Positions 43,741 through 57,345 are shown, counted from the first letter of the stretch. The stretch: 64,000 nt of DNA from Ophioderma brevispina (GCA_023653785.1 JAMKCH010001590.1:1-64000); one strand, 5' to 3'. Numbers and translations: made by a program. Notes: generated by a model from the letters alone, not told the origin.

Positions 43741-44900
43741 GCAAGGTCGGCAAGCTTGCCGACGACGTGTCTGTGGAAAAAGGGCAGTTGTGTCACCTAG
43801 AGCCAATAGTTTGTGACTTACTTTTGTGTAAAGTGGCAACAACAACCCATTGCTTCAAGCAAGTGCTTGGAAGGTGCGACAAGGTGCCAGTTGGGTTGCT
43901 CTTGGTATTTTAATTCCCTGTTGTAATTTAGAGCGCAGCAAAAAGTGTTAGATGATAGATTGGCCTTCATCTCTGTTCATGGGTGGCTCCTTTTGTTTTG
44001 CTCATCTCAATGTCCTCTTTGATCCGTCTCTTGTACTACAAAATGGCAGTATGGATCATGACCCTCAGAGGATCTTGAACCTTCCTCCACATATAAGGAA
44101 CCCTCTTGCACTTAACCCCATCTGGTTTAATCGACTTCAACTTTTCGAAGAAGACCTGAAAACGACAACCCAACCAAACTGGAATATCGGACATGCGGCT
44201 ATCGCAGAATCCCCCCATCTGCTTTTCAAGCCATGGTGATAAAAAGTCAAACTACTAGATCAGAAGTAAGGTTTTTTTTCATAAGTTACTACCTCACTTA
44301 TCCTTGGATGAATCTAAATATGTATCGATTGAAATTCAATCAATCGCATTGCTTTTAACCTCTGTTAGTTCCACATAATACTGATAGTCCACATATGCAT
44401 AGTGTCTCTTAAACTGCCTTGAGGATCCAGCCGGCAAAATGTGAGAACGCAAACCATCGCATTTCATGCCAGAGACGTTTCAAAGGACACATCTGAACAT
44501 TTCAGCGTCATATTGCTACATTGGTATAATGAAAAGGTACGCACAAATGCATAAATGAATTAACACTGGAAACTCAAAATGGACAACGACAAGCTAAGAC
44601 CTCACTTATTCATTTTTTTTAGGTTTTGGACACTATAGTTCTGTGGCAAAATAACGCAAAATATATAAAGTTAGTAAAAATATTTTAAAATAAAAAAATC
44701 ATAAAACTAAAAATGATAAAAAAATTAATCAAGTGATAACTTTATATTTTAATTCAGGCCCATGTGTTTTATATTGGGCCCACATATAGGCGTTAATGTT
44801 ACAATTTGTGCAACAAGAAGAAACTGAACTCCTGTAATTTTTTAATACATGAAGTTCATAGTCAATGTGGTATCAAATTGTAGGGAATATTTATGAGAAT
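43741..44900. other. Unassigned sequence
   Basis: The plus ORF 43952-44239 (95 codons) and a minus ORF across it (44036-44218) both look protein-like, but neither has a recognisable motif. From 44600 to 44900 the DNA is strongly A/T-rich. Confidence 0.35.
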
Positions 44901-46984
44901 TATGTGAAAGTCATAAAATGCATTTTGTTTTGCATTCAACTATGTAGTAAAACAATTAATTACATCGCAACAAGCATTTTGGCACGGTGGTAGACGATTG
45001 GGAGGGGAGGCAGGAATTTTTGACAATACACTTAGATTGAAGCTCTATGGGTCAGAATACTCAACGATACTCTGTCATTGTTGCTCCTAGGCTCTTATCA
45101 GTAAGTTTCAACTTATTCAGGTCTTTTGATGTTAACTTTAATTATAAAATGGGGGGCATCATTAAATGGCTGATAGCGGCCATTTTGTATGAACGATCAA
45201 TGTTGATCACCATACTGGGGTTTTTACGGTGGGCCTGACTCTGCAAATTCAAGAATCAAAATCATTTTCTGTTACTGTAGGTAACTCTTCCCTCCAATTA
45301 AAGGGGGCATTTGGTATGTGAACTACTTCAAAAAGCTGGACCTTATCACATACCACCTATATTGAAACATTCAGGATGAGTGAATACTTTACTCCTGAAT
45401 TTTACCTCCAACTTACATGTAGTGCCCTTGAAATGGATTTTTCCCGAAAACTATACCACGTAACTCAAGAAGGGCAACAGTCCCTTCTTGGGGCACAAAA
45501 TCTATGTACATTCATTCTTTGTGATTATAGTGCACTGAAAATGATCGTCAACAATCTGACCAGATGAACCTCCCTGCTTCTTGCCATCAACGACTATCAG
45601 CACAATTGGATTTGGCATGTTAAAGAACACTGGCTGGTAATTTCTTCTGATATGAGTGGCATTCTGCAGTTTACACTATTCGAATCGGTGACCGATCTAC
45701 TGACTGAACGTGTGTGTGAGTGGTGGCGTAAGAACAAACACATTCTACATAAATCATCAATTTAATTCAAAATAATGCTAATCCCATGTCATTCCCACTC
45801 AAATATGTTGTTGCAGCAGATCATCATCCCCTCTAACATTCCTAAACGGAATCGAAAAATAAGATTTAGGTTGGTAGCTATCACGTGAGATACCTCGATA
45901 TTAGTCATCTCACAAAGAAGCACGTTTTCGAGCACCTTTCACGCCCGCATTGGAAACGCATGGTAAAAATAGTACCACGCCGCGTGGCACCACTTTTGAT
46001 GAGTTTTGCATTTAAGTTGACTACGGTGACTGACGAAAGTGTAAATGGGAGCGTTGTGACTGGTTACAAGCCTTCAGAGTGTGAGTTTTTTTTTGGAAGT
46101 TTCTGATGACAAGCTACAGCTGGGTGTTTTGATTGTGAATCTGATGTGTGGTTGCTGAGATATGGTTTTTTGAAAAGTGCGCGATTTTTTTTTCTCCACA
46201 ACGAAAATATTTCCAGAAATCAACAAGATATGCGAGATTAACATATTGATCAAAGAATTTATGTATTTTTTACAAAGCCAGATTTGGATCACTACATCGC
46301 TCCCTAAAAGATAGCTAATATGGTAATGCGTAAAGTGCCACCAAGAACTCAGCTTGCACACCAAACTGATGCTTGAAATGGAAACACTATTGCGGCATGT
46401 TGCGCTCACGTGGCGGCGCTGTCTTTTTGACAGTTGTGATGTAAAGATCGTCAAATATATAGTTTTTGTATCTCAGTGAAATATGAATATGTAACATGCC
46501 TATATGACATTAAATTATCCGATTTTGTCCTTTATTGTGGGGAGGAAATGGCCTCTTTTTCAAGTAGGCGGGTATGGGTTTCGATGTAGGATGACGTCAT
46601 TTATTAAAACCAAATGCATTTTCGCATTATAAAATTCCGCCGAAATTTTACCTTGTTTGATTAGACCTCTTCTGTCCTTATCGCAGGGTCTCCGCAATTG
46701 CTTCTTGAATGATGGCTTATTAATTAACATTAGGGGACGGGGCATTCATTATTTACTGTCCATTAATGGAGGATTTAAAGCTTTTTTTCGTCGAGAAAGG
46801 TCGCATTACCCTTCCTCGGCTTGTCGTTAAAAAAAATTAAAAGTGACAGCTCATTGTCGTCTCCTCGCTTCTTGATGAAAAATTTCACGTTGCCACTCTC
46901 TCGGCTTACCAAATTTCTTCGCATTCTCCTCAATTCCTCCATTCCCCCTGGCTCAAATAATGACCCTGCCCTTTTAGTTAATTT
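44901..46984. other. Unassigned sequence
   Basis: The ORFs 45376-45567 and 45885-46106 (+) have no recognised domain. The first follows an AT-rich leader and ends TGA, and could be an exon or a relic. No repeats are shared with the rest of the window. Confidence 0.35.
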
Positions 46985-47325
46985 TCAGAGGGGGGAGGGT
47001 TGGCACTCCAACATGAAAATTCATAGGGGTGTAAGGCTAGCGATTTCAACCCAGAGGCATTCGTAACATGAAAATAGAGTATTTGGGTGAGATACAGCCA
47101 AATTGCCCATATTTAGGGTATATTTGGAACAAAACTCAGGCTACACTTATCAAAAAAAAGTCCTGAATTTTCAAAAGTAGGGTTATTTTAGTGGTCAAAT
47201 TTCAAAATTCTCCACAATATAGGGGCCTGGGTGAGAGTGGCAAACCTTTAAAAATATCGCATCTTTGGGGGACAATGATGCTGAAAATGGGTCTAAACCT
47301 ACCGGCCTTATATACATGTTGCGCA
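46985..47325 (+). repeat. Diverged copy of the 14.4-kb repeat family
   Basis: Ordered matches to 14460-15080: a G-rich start, GGGTGTAAGGCTAGC, CCAGAGGCATTC, ATTTGGGTGAGATACAGCC, AAATTGCCC, then GATGCTGAAAATGGG and GCCTTATATACATGTT. Single copy here, without the tandem duplication. Confidence 0.7.
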
Positions 47326-49740
47326 TTTTGATAAAAATATTGTAATTATGTCATGAAATAAATGGGCAACTCTTATAGCAAAGTTGCTTTGTACAAAGTT
47401 GGAAGATAAGCACTTAAAATACAGATTGTATAGGCTTTTAACTGCCTACAAAAATGCAAAATTTAATACAAAATCTCAAATATTGTTCATTTTTTGCCAC
47501 ACCTGCAAATTGGGCCTATGTAACATTTCGAATACACTCATCTTTCATCGTTGTGTTGTTAAAGGTTTGAAGGGAAACCATAAAATTTCAGACTGATAGC
47601 TGTAAGTTGCTGCACAAATGCAAGAAAATAACAAACTCTTAAAAATTTTGCACATTTTGGTTAACTATAAATGTTTTATTAGGCGCAATTTCGCATTAAT
47701 TAGGGCTCATGTTGGTTCCTAATTATGTTTGTTTAGCTAATAGAAAAATTCCTGATTTTTCAGATTGGTTTGCAGCATTGTGATTTAAAAAATTCAAATT
47801 TTGCTCATTTTTGGGGGGGGTTAAAATATGCTAATTATGGTACAATAAGGCTATCGAATAGACTCTGTTTCTGCAAAAAATTTAAAAGCTGCAAATTCTG
47901 TAAATCCTGCTGCAAGTTGGATGATATTGTGTGTAATTTTTCCTTAAAGTATTGCAATCTATATTAATAAATGGTTATTTTCCTTTTCATTGAAAAACAC
48001 AAATTTAAACTTTTCCCTTCCTAAAATTATCAAATTTGTTGTAAATGGGAGATACATACTGTAATGTTATTAATCTGTAGATACATATATCATGAACATA
48101 ACCTAAAAATCAGTGTATACTTTTATACGCGTTTAGAATTCTGTCCATATTTTTGTGTTGAAACAGGACACTACCATGTGCTCACATGGCAAAATAAAAG
48201 AAAATAAAAGATTGACCTTGACACTTGGTCTCCAAATGACTGCTTATGTATCGAGTACAAAAATTTTAATAAGTTTGCAACGGCATGTCGATTTCAAAAA
48301 TTCCAAGTGTTCTGAGTTTGCTGAGAGTCTCTCTTTCCACATACAATACATTTTAAACCCACTGATGGAGACACTTATTTCACCTGAACTGCCTAATATG
48401 AGTTATAAGTGTTGGTTATCCTATTAAATTCATCAAGTTAGACTGTATTTAAATTACTGTTTTCCTTTTCACATTCTTTAGGTCTCTGTGATGCGATTCT
48501 GTAATTGTAGATAATTTTGACTCAATTTTTCTCATACAGATGGCTTTGGCACAAAATTATGTTACAAAACATAACCCCACGGCAAAGTCTATATCAGTGT
48601 AAAGCTTGCAATTTTTTCAAGATTAAAAGTCATGTATGTTTCCTTGCCATATGCTATACAGTATTGATTTTTAGGCATTTTTAAATGCACCTTTTTCTCA
48701 AATTTTCTCCCATTTTTATCAATAACTTTTTAAGCAGCATCACCCTATGCCATTTCTGATTGAATTTTTGGAAAACTCCTCAGACAATTCCCCTTTCAGA
48801 AAAAGTTAGTACTTTAGGGAGGCATGTTACAAACGCAGATATTTGAATTGAAGACAAAACGGTGCGTTCATGTGAGAAAAACTCTTGTTGTAACGGAAAT
48901 GGGCCCAATATAAAAAAAACGCAGGGCCTCAAGTTTAGGACCTATAGAAAATTCTTTGTATATTAAATCAACGTACTCATCATTATATTAGATTCAACCC
49001 ATCGTGTCACCGGCAGGACAAGTTTTGGACAGCGTCGATTAGTTGGGAGATGAGCATGAATATGTTGTTCGTTCAACCTTTAATGAACGATTAACGAACT
49101 AAGATAATCTCGCCTTTAATGTATACATAAGGAATAGCAAAGGGTCCTTGTGTTCCCGTCGTAATTCGCTCAAGCTCAAAAGTCATTACCGTTCAACGTT
49201 GCAGCTGTTACATTGAATATTATTAATCAAATCGATTAGCAGAATGTTTTGAGAGTTAATGTAGGCTATGCGTTTTACGTTGAGGTGAATTTTTTTATTA
49301 ATTAGCATACTTGATTTTCTCCTCCTAGCAGACTACCAAGTTTCAATAGATTTATGATGGAGATTTTAATTTCTTCATCCATGGCACATCTCATTCAATG
49401 CCAGTACCTTTTTTCCGGAAAGTACTAGAGGTGACACGATGGGTGAATCTACTATAGCTAAATAGCGATTTTCTGAGACACTAATTTATCTAATTTTGTT
49501 TAAATCACCTACCTAGAAACGTCATCACAGCAAAAAGGTTTATGGAAAACAAGTAGAAAGTTTGGAACTTGTCATACACAGTTCTGAGAGGGGGCATGCT
49601 TGTGAGTTTCTGTGGTGCATCAACAGAAAATCCTAAATTATCTTTACACTGGGTTTGTGTTTTCCCTCACTTCATCTTGATTTAATAATGCATTGGCTAA
49701 GTTTCTAATAAAAAAAAAATACATCGATCCTCGGACGCGC
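47326..49740. other. Unassigned AT-rich sequence
   Basis: Long stretch with AT-rich, A/T-run-rich composition and small unsupported ORFs (47384-47596, 47770-47967, 48155-48427). Words such as TTTTGCACATTTTGG recur loosely between 47640 and 47820. I see no gene. Confidence 0.45.
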
Positions 49741-50462
49741 TTGTGTCGCCTGTCGTCGCTGTTAGTGAATGATAGCCTAACATACCTTTGACTTGATATT
49801 ACCTTTACTCTCATCAACAAATGACGAATCCATAGTTTCACCAATGATTCAAGTTTGGTTCTCAATTGACCTTTCAACTTTCAAATGAGGTCATTTACAT
49901 TTTCAGCCTATTTTAAATCTTGACCTCACATTACTCGTTTGAACTTGGTATTGACCTTGGCCTCATCAACATGAGAGATCCTGTGGCCCCTATGATTCAA
50001 GTTTGGTTCCAATTGACTTCAACTTTTCAAATGACGGTCAATTTTACATTTTCAGCACCTATTTTATCAACTTGACCGTCACATGACCTTTGACCCTGTA
50101 GTGACCTTTTGACCTCATCAACATGAGGGATCCGCTGTTTTCACCTATAATTCAAGTTTGATTCGGCAATTAGCTTCAAACTTTTCAAATGAGGTCATTT
50201 TACATTTTCCAGTCAGCCTATTTTATAATTACCTCACACGACCTTTGACCTGGCATGTGACCTTGACGCTCATCAATAAGTGGGGGATGCCATGTTGTCA
50301 CCTTGACCCAAATTTGGTTTAATCCATCAAATTATGAGGATATTAAAGGCAATGTTAACCCCTTTTCACACAGACTCAACAACACGGACATCAACAACAG
50401 ACAACACAACAGTGGACCAAGTTATCCCTATGTGTCTTCCTGCTTAGGGCAGGCGACACAAA
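49741..50462. mobile_element. Long copy of the 14-bp-TIR DR1 element
   Basis: TTGTGTCGCCTG at the left and GGCAGGCGACACAA at the right, the same termini as 15706-16082 but in opposite orientation. The interior has at least three tandem units of about 150 bp, each with a (TG)ACCTTTGACC-type word, CATCAACA(T)GAGG/GAGAGATCC, AGTTTGGTT(C)C(C)AATTGA and a GAGGTCATTTACATTTTC word. The copy is more diverged than the short one. It is non-coding. Confidence 0.85.
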
Positions 50463-50640
50463 AATGAGGCTACCTTTATTTGGAACTATTAGTGTCTACA
50501 AAAGTGCAGGTTACTTTAACAGCAAGTGTGGCTAACTTGGAACATATTTAAAGGGATATGAGTACCATTTTCAAAAAATATGTGAAGCCAATTTGTCAAA
50601 ATTTTTTTTTTTATTTTTTTACTCTATTGTCAGGACCGGC
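50463..50640. other. Short unassigned interval
   Basis: AT-rich with a T-run near 50600. Confidence 0.4.
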
Positions 50641-50830
50641 GTGAGCCGATGGTAGAGCCCTCGAGCCGAATGGTAGATGACTCCCAGCCATCATTCTAAC
50701 GAGCTATATGGGCGCGACTATTTCTCAGCCCTGCCGAGTTCTGGGACTCAAACCCCGATACCCAGTGGTCCAAGTCGAGTGAGCAATAGCGGCTAAAGAG
50801 GAATTTTTCCCGTTAGGTCTATTGACACTA
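50641..50830 (-). mobile_element. Possible tRNA-derived SINE
   Basis: On the minus strand GGGGTTTGAGTCCCAG resembles an RNA polymerase III B box in a T-arm, and the following GC-rich tail differs from the surrounding AT-rich DNA. No good A box was found at the expected distance, so this is weak. Confidence 0.25.
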
Positions 50831-52384
50831 ACATGCTCATAACTCGTAACAGAACATTTTTGGAATGTGTACCATTTTAAATCATTAAACAACTTTATTA
50901 AAGTCCGGGAATGGTATGATAAACCTACCCAAATCTTTAATGACATTCCATTCCAATAAACAGGGCCAGAAAAGAATACACTAACCAGTGACATCATTTG
51001 AAACTATTGATTTTCAGTCACTTGTCATGATAACGATTTTACAAGAGGCATCGTCACCTGGATATTTCTATTACTCTCTGAAAAAATTCATAGTTTCACT
51101 AATGATTCATCACCAACGCCAATATTGAATGCTTTGCTTAGTCCCCTCCTTGTAGATTGACACAAACCACATCCATTCTATTTGCATTGCCGGGGACCTT
51201 TAAACACACTTAGGCGACAGAGAATACAAGGCATGCTTCTCGATGGGGCTGATTACTATACATTAGGCAAGTTCCAAACGACTTTTTGGCTTTAATTTTT
51301 TCCTGGAAATTACATTCTCTACAACAATCAATCATGTGTTTGTGTGCACGTATGAGAGTTGGTGGATTTAACTATTTTGGCCTCCTCGGTTGGCATACAG
51401 ATATTTGAAAAATAAATTTAAAAACTGGCCCTCCCCCATCGGATCAATTATAACTACTTGTCTTAAAGGAGGAATCAGAATTGGCAACTATGTAATTGAA
51501 TGATTCAAGCAGTCAACTTCAAGGCCCAAGAAATCCCTATTTTTAGCGCTTGGGGTGTGGGGGGGTGGGGAAATTTGTAATTTTGTTCTTTTGCTTCTTC
51601 CCATAGTTTTGCTTCCCCTCCCCCCCCCCAAGAAAATGCGGGATTTTTGGCAAATTCATCGATTTGGGGGGGGGCAAAATTCAACAAATTTTGGGAAACA
51701 TCAGCGATTTTGACCAACATTGGTAAAGTCTCCAATATTTTTATACTTTCCCCAATTTCACTTTGCTCATCTGGAGCCAAATAAAAGTGCAAAATATTGA
51801 TGAAAAGGAAAATTTGGTCTAACATCTGCATATCTCGCATAGAAATATGGCAACGTTTGGTGCCTCTGCCTGACTCTTGGAGGGCACCCTCTTCCCAAAC
51901 AAACTTAGACGTAATCTCCCTTCCCAGGGTCCATCCTAGGTCCAAACTACTCATTGAGGCACTTCTCCGGATGTACATTAAGACCTGATTGCAGGTTCAT
52001 ACAGAAGTAGACTCGATATATGGATTCACATCCTTAATTACAGGGGATTCAATTACTTGGACAGGAGATACGCAACACGTCACCTCATGTAAGCGCAACA
52101 AGCTCCGTGGAGGTTCGGCGTATTCTTTGACCAATTACGTGTCTTGAAACGAGGTGCGATGTTTCCCCTTGGCTCACACAGTCCATGCGCGCTTGTTTTT
52201 GATTCTGTCCAACAATTATTAATCAGACTGTGTAGTGAACATGCCGGCAACCGAAGTCAACACTAATTATTTACGCGGAGGATTTACCTGGCCTCTAATT
52301 TCGGTATGCGTACCTACCCAAATTCTTGCTACTCTATGCTTGTTTCAAACCCAATCCTGATCATTGATACGTAGTGTGGCAGGC
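50831..52384. other. Unassigned sequence
   Basis: Open frames of 157 codons (51505-51978, -) and 63 codons (51797-51988, +) overlap. Neither shows a domain, and part of the longer one crosses G/C-runs at 51550-51680. A C-run lies at about 51617 and a G-run at about 51666. Confidence 0.35.
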
Positions 52385-52440
52385 GTCGGATCCAGGGGGG
52401 TGCCGTGGGTGGCCTTGCACCCCCCCCCCGCCGCCGATTT
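52385..52440 (+). repeat. Fragment of a GGATCCAGGGGGG-type repeat end
   Basis: GCGTCGGATCCAGGGGGGTG followed by a C-run. This resembles one end of the family seen at 35063-35243 and, in inverse orientation, CTGGATCCGCCCCTGG at 58094-58109. Confidence 0.45.
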
Positions 52441-53719
52441 TTTTTGGACGGAATGTGATGCTGATGCTGCTTCATTATTTTATTCCGTCTCCATCTTGAC
52501 ATCTGATGACTTCTCACTCCCTCGTTTTAAAAAATTGCGTCGGTTGACATAAAGATTGCAAATTTGCCTTCCTCCTAATGTTCCCTTTCCCGCACCCCCC
52601 CCCATCGGAGCTGTGAACTGAGTACTAAAAGATCAACGTCTACAACTACATGTCTGCTTGTTGTGAGAGGCGCCGTTATCAGAACACATACCGAGCTGCG
52701 AATAAGTCTGGTGATCGAATACAGCTGTCTTTCATCAGGTTTCTTGGTCGACCGGCAACAATTTGCTATTGTATTTCGAGATGCACCATTTGACTTCAGG
52801 GGGGGGGGGGGAAGTTTTCTAAAAATATCACCAGGCACCATATGAGCAAAAAAAAAGAAAATCTTTCCCCTCTTTCGCTCTTAACAAAAACTTTAACCCG
52901 CCCTTTAAAGGGTTTTAAAGGTAACTAGAATTTCGCGGTTCTCGGCTTTCTAGTTTCAGGTTTTGCTGGCTAGCCCTCTGGCTTGTTGGGGACTGGTTGG
53001 GGGGGAGGCTGGTAAATTGTGGGGCGTTGCCAGTGTGTTCATGTTGGCGGTGGTTTGATGCTTCTGTTCAGAAACTTATCGGTCGCTCTGAGCCCTTTGT
53101 TGATAACTGAGGTGGCTTGAATTTGTATGTTGAATTGAAGCAGACGTGTTTTCCTGCAAGTTGTTTAGATTGTTTGATTTGATGTCAAAGATGAATTTTA
53201 ATTCCTTGGCTGCATGTTCAGGCTACTTGCAATTTTTTTAGGTTGACTGTAACTTGAATAAGTTTGGAGCATCTATCTTCCAATCATTACTCACTCAGTA
53301 GTAGAGTACTGTTGTACTAGGTGAAAAAAGTGCTTGGTCACAGGAACAAAGATCAACTAAGTGTGAGCAGGAACAAAATACTGGTGCAAGTAAAAAGAAG
53401 GTCCGGTGGCTGGCTTAGCTAGCGAGTGGTGAGTGGCTTCAGGCGACTCCGGGAAAATCTCCATGACTGAGCTGAACGACTCAGTAAAGCGCTGTAGGGG
53501 GTTTCATATGCAGATGACACTTAGAAAAATCTGTGCTGGTAAAAGAATTCTACAGTGGTGCTGTTTGTAGCTGTTTGGTGGTGGCCCCTATTTTGGTCTG
53601 AATATATACCCACATGCAAGGTTTGTAAGGTGAATTGATGTCCAAATTGAAGCTGTAAGTTTCTTGACATTGCTTGAATCTGACGGCCATGGTTTACATA
53701 TGAAATTTCAATTTCGCGA
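52441..53719. other. Unassigned sequence with a family D scrap
   Basis: At 52924-52950 the sequence matches the first 27 bases of family D (TAGAATTTCGCGGTTCTCGG...) and then diverges abruptly, marking a truncated copy. A G-run lies at about 52799-52812. No gene is seen. Confidence 0.5.
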
Positions 53720-54310
53720 ACATTTCCTTTCGTTTGTTATTTATATTATATTCTTTGATTATTTTGATTTTTATTGATAATGTATATATTTTTATTCATA
53801 GTGTTTATTTTGTTTTTAATTTATTAATTGTGTGTTCATTTCTTATTTATTATTTAGTGTTTATTTTACCTATTTAGTCATATTTAATTTGTTTATTTCA
53901 AATTTTTATTGTAACAAAAACAAACGATTACTTTATTAATATTTGTATTCAAATTTTTGGTTTTTAATTTTGTAATGGAATTGGTGTTTATTACTTTTTT
54001 TTTATTTTACTTACTAGTCTCTTTATTTGTTGAGTGTTATAATTAAGTTTATTTTCTTTTAATGGTTTTATTATTAATATTTTTGTGTATAGTACCGGCT
54101 TTGATTTTATTATGTTTAAAATATTTTTTATTATCCTCTCCCCTTTATTTGTATTTTCTGCCCATTTATGGCTTTTATTTTTTATTATTTGTCTTTTCTT
54201 TATTTTATTTGTACTTCTGATTTTTTAAAATTTTTGGTTCCATTTATTCTTTATATTTCTTTAGTTTATTATTTTATTTATTTTTTATTATTTTCTCACT
54301 CACATATATC
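53720..54310 (+). repeat. T-rich low-complexity desert (degenerate TTTATT)
   Basis: About 590 bases in which T and A dominate and short TTTATT/TTATTTT words recur with almost no C. It may be a decayed microsatellite. No open frame is meaningful. Confidence 0.75.
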
Positions 54311-56039
54311 ATATATAAATAATAACCTATGATAATTTACTGATGAAGAGATACAGGTAAGGCTTATTAGCCTGTCAATCTTGCTAACCCCATTTTGCCA
54401 AATTGATTGCAGTTGGACATTTCAGCCAGTTGCGAGTTGGATGGATAATTGCGGAGGCGACCATCAACAAGCTGTCACATCCAGCCATCAAGTTGACAGA
54501 ACCAATAATACATGCTTGTTATTACTAATCTTATAAATGACAAGACCATAATTCAAACAGAAATTAAAATGGCTATTAAAGAATGAAAATTGAATGAATA
54601 CCCTGATAACAATTATGTATCTTTGCATGAGAAAGGTTTTGTAATGGCTTTTTCGGAATTGCTTTACTGACACAGCGAAGATTTTATGTTGTCCTTTTAT
54701 ACGGCTATTCCATCGCTTAGTGCCTGCAATTTAATAGGCCTATATGTAAGACTTTTGTGATGGTCATATGCGCAAAAAAATCTCTGTTACACCCAAGACA
54801 ATAAAAATTTCTTTCTCAAATCGATTAAACAAAGAAATAACCCCCCCCAAAAAAAACAGCCAAAGTGGATTTCAGAAGTTCCGAAGGTCCTACCAACAGA
54901 TCCTATTTTAATGAACCAATGGACAGCTGATAGAGCCACAGAGCCATTGAGGAAAGTTAAACATTTCTGGCGCTAATTATGCTTTGTAACGTTTCGCTTG
55001 TGTTACGGGCGCTGGCAAGCAATGATATCATTGGTTATTCGTCAAAAGCTCTTCCATGTACCCTACCCCCAGCTATTTAGCTTGACACCCTCCAGCCGGC
55101 GCAATATGTAGTGTCCAGTTAGAGTACCTGCGAACTACCGCTATTACCCCGCGTGTACCTTACCCTTACCCAGCTACCCTACGTTACAAATCGCCTGTGG
55201 GGAATCGGGGAAATCAACCTTCACTGATTTCCTTTTTGGCAGCAATAGTTATTTCACTACATCACTACACATATATGGGGCGATTTTAAACAAATCCGCA
55301 CTCTAGAAAGCGCAATTTTCAGATACAAATCTTTAAGTTCAGTGATAGCTGATCCGAACATCACCGTTTTTTTACCCTAAAAAAACTTTAAGCTAAAGAA
55401 TTACACCGAAAAGTTCTGGGGGTCAAACACCAGCATGACGTAATTTTGCACGTACCATTCATCACAACTTCGCCGAAATTGAACAACATTTACTGGAGAC
55501 CAACGGAAAACAAACGGCCACCAAAATGGCCCGAGTACAAGTATATCCTGTCGCTACAACGCCCGATATTAATCAGACCTGATTAAAGTGTTGGGCTTCT
55601 CGCTGGTTTGAGAAATTACGACACATTTGTCATTACATTGAACGTTGCGACCAATCTTGCATTACCTTTACGCATGCATGAAACGGGCGTGCAACGCAAC
55701 GTTGACCGTGCTTCATTCACAATAGCCCTTACCGCCATTTCAGACCGTTACCCAAGTCTAAAGTTGCCTATATAAAATTTTTATAATTAACTTGCAATTT
55801 TAAATTGGGGTCTATCAACTATTAATACTCTAGTAGCTCCTGGTGGTTTTGTAGGGGCCAATATATGTTCGAGCGAAACTCTCAAGGAATCCACTAACTG
55901 AATGTTCCCGGAAATAATATAGGTATAATTAAATATGCCTTGAAAACTAAATACTCCAAAGTTTCGCCCGCCCCCACACCCTCCTCGCTTATGTCGGTAG
56001 CATGGCTGGCATTGCGCCACTACCTCAGAAAACAATTTG
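54311..56039. other. Unassigned sequence
   Basis: The segment 55000-55760 contains more CpG than average but no open frame of note. Nothing is recognised. Confidence 0.45.
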
Positions 56040-57345
56040 GATTTTTGCTTTGGCAAAACAGTTGGTCATAGCATTATAAAATAATATTGTTACCGATAGA
56101 CAACTCCATTTGCTGACACAACATTGTTGTGTTTGGAAAGTGAACATTCCAAGGGTTCCGCACTTTGCCAGGAACTCACACGCCCGGGCAGCTGATATAT
56201 ACGTACTAGGCCTATCCATTAACACTTTGTCATAACAATGTTAACACCCAACAACTATATTTTACTTTTTAGCATTATTCAAATTGTTTTAATCTAATCA
56301 AATTTGGCATGAGAAAATGTGTTTTGGAAAGCGAACATCGCAAGGCTTCCGCTAGGAGGGTACACAACCCTCCGCACCCAGACGCTTGATATAATACGAA
56401 CTCTGGCTGCATGGTGCACTTCATGCTTAATTCCAACAAAAACTTAACCTCCCTCGAACTAATTTTACTTTTAAACTGCTGATCATACCTATGAACATTA
56501 TTCCATTTTGTTTCTATCAAATTTCCATGGGAAAATGTGTTGGAAAGCTTGATATACGCACTCTCGAAGAAACACTTTGTCTTAATTCAAACAAAACTTA
56601 ATCCATCACTATAATATTTTACGTTTTTAAAATGCTGATCATACACCACACCCCCAGACAGCTTGATATACGAACTCCCATTAACACTTTATGAAATTCA
56701 AACAAACTTAACGCCATCACCTATATTTTACTTATTAAAATGCTAATTATATCTATACTTTAAAGTGAACACTTACAAATTTCCAAGTTGTTTCTATCAA
56801 TGCCATGGGGAAAATGTGTTTTTGGCAAGTAAATATTGCACGTGGGTTCACAGCTGCTTTCGCGGCGGAGGTGGGACACCCCCCCCGCACCACCCCCTGG
56901 ACAGTCTTGATATACAACTCTCCATGGACACTTATGAATTCAAACAAAACTTAACCGCATCAACTATATTTTACTTTTTAAACATGCGATCATTACTATA
57001 ATTTTAAATTTAAAGTGAACCCTTATAATTTTCAAATGTTTCTGGTCAAGCATGGGGAAAATGTGTTTTGGAAACAAATATTGCAAGGGTTCTGCGCGTT
57101 CGCGCGGGAGGGGGATAACCCCCTAGACCGCACCCACCCCCGAACTGCTTGATATAGGAATTCTTCCATTAACACTTATTTTAAATCAAACCAAACTTAA
57201 CCCATCACTATATTTTACGAACTAAAATATGCATACCTATAAGCATTATAAATTAACGCCTCAGAAGTTTCAAATTGGTTTTTTATCAAATTTGCATGGG
57301 AAAATGTGTTTTGGGAAAGTAAAGATTGCAAATGTTCTGCGCACA
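56040..57345 (+). repeat. Satellite-like tandem array, unit about 245 bp
   Basis: GGGAAAATGTGTTTTGGAAA or a variant recurs at about 56310, 56528, 56806, 57054 and 57298. GCTTGATATACGAACTC or a variant recurs at about 56186, 56384, 56548, 56660, 56903 and 57144, together with CATTAACACTT, CAAACTTAACCCATCACTAT and TATTTTACTTTTTAAA words. Units vary (about 190-280 bp) through internal deletions, and each includes a short GC-rich variable part (CGCGGGAGGGGGATAACCCC at one place). Small ORFs here are shadows. Confidence 0.8.

Noticed and set aside
43952..44239. 95-codon plus ORF and overlapping 60-codon minus ORF
   Set aside because: Both look protein-like, but neither has a motif, splice signals or a repeat partner that would decide between them.
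45376..45567. 63-codon ORF starting at ATG
   Set aside because: Isolated, with no recognisable domain. ORFs of this size are expected by chance in 64 kb.
51505..51978. 157-codon minus-strand ORF
   Set aside because: Crosses C- and G-runs, has no recognisable domain and overlaps a plus-strand ORF. There is no splice or polyadenylation support.
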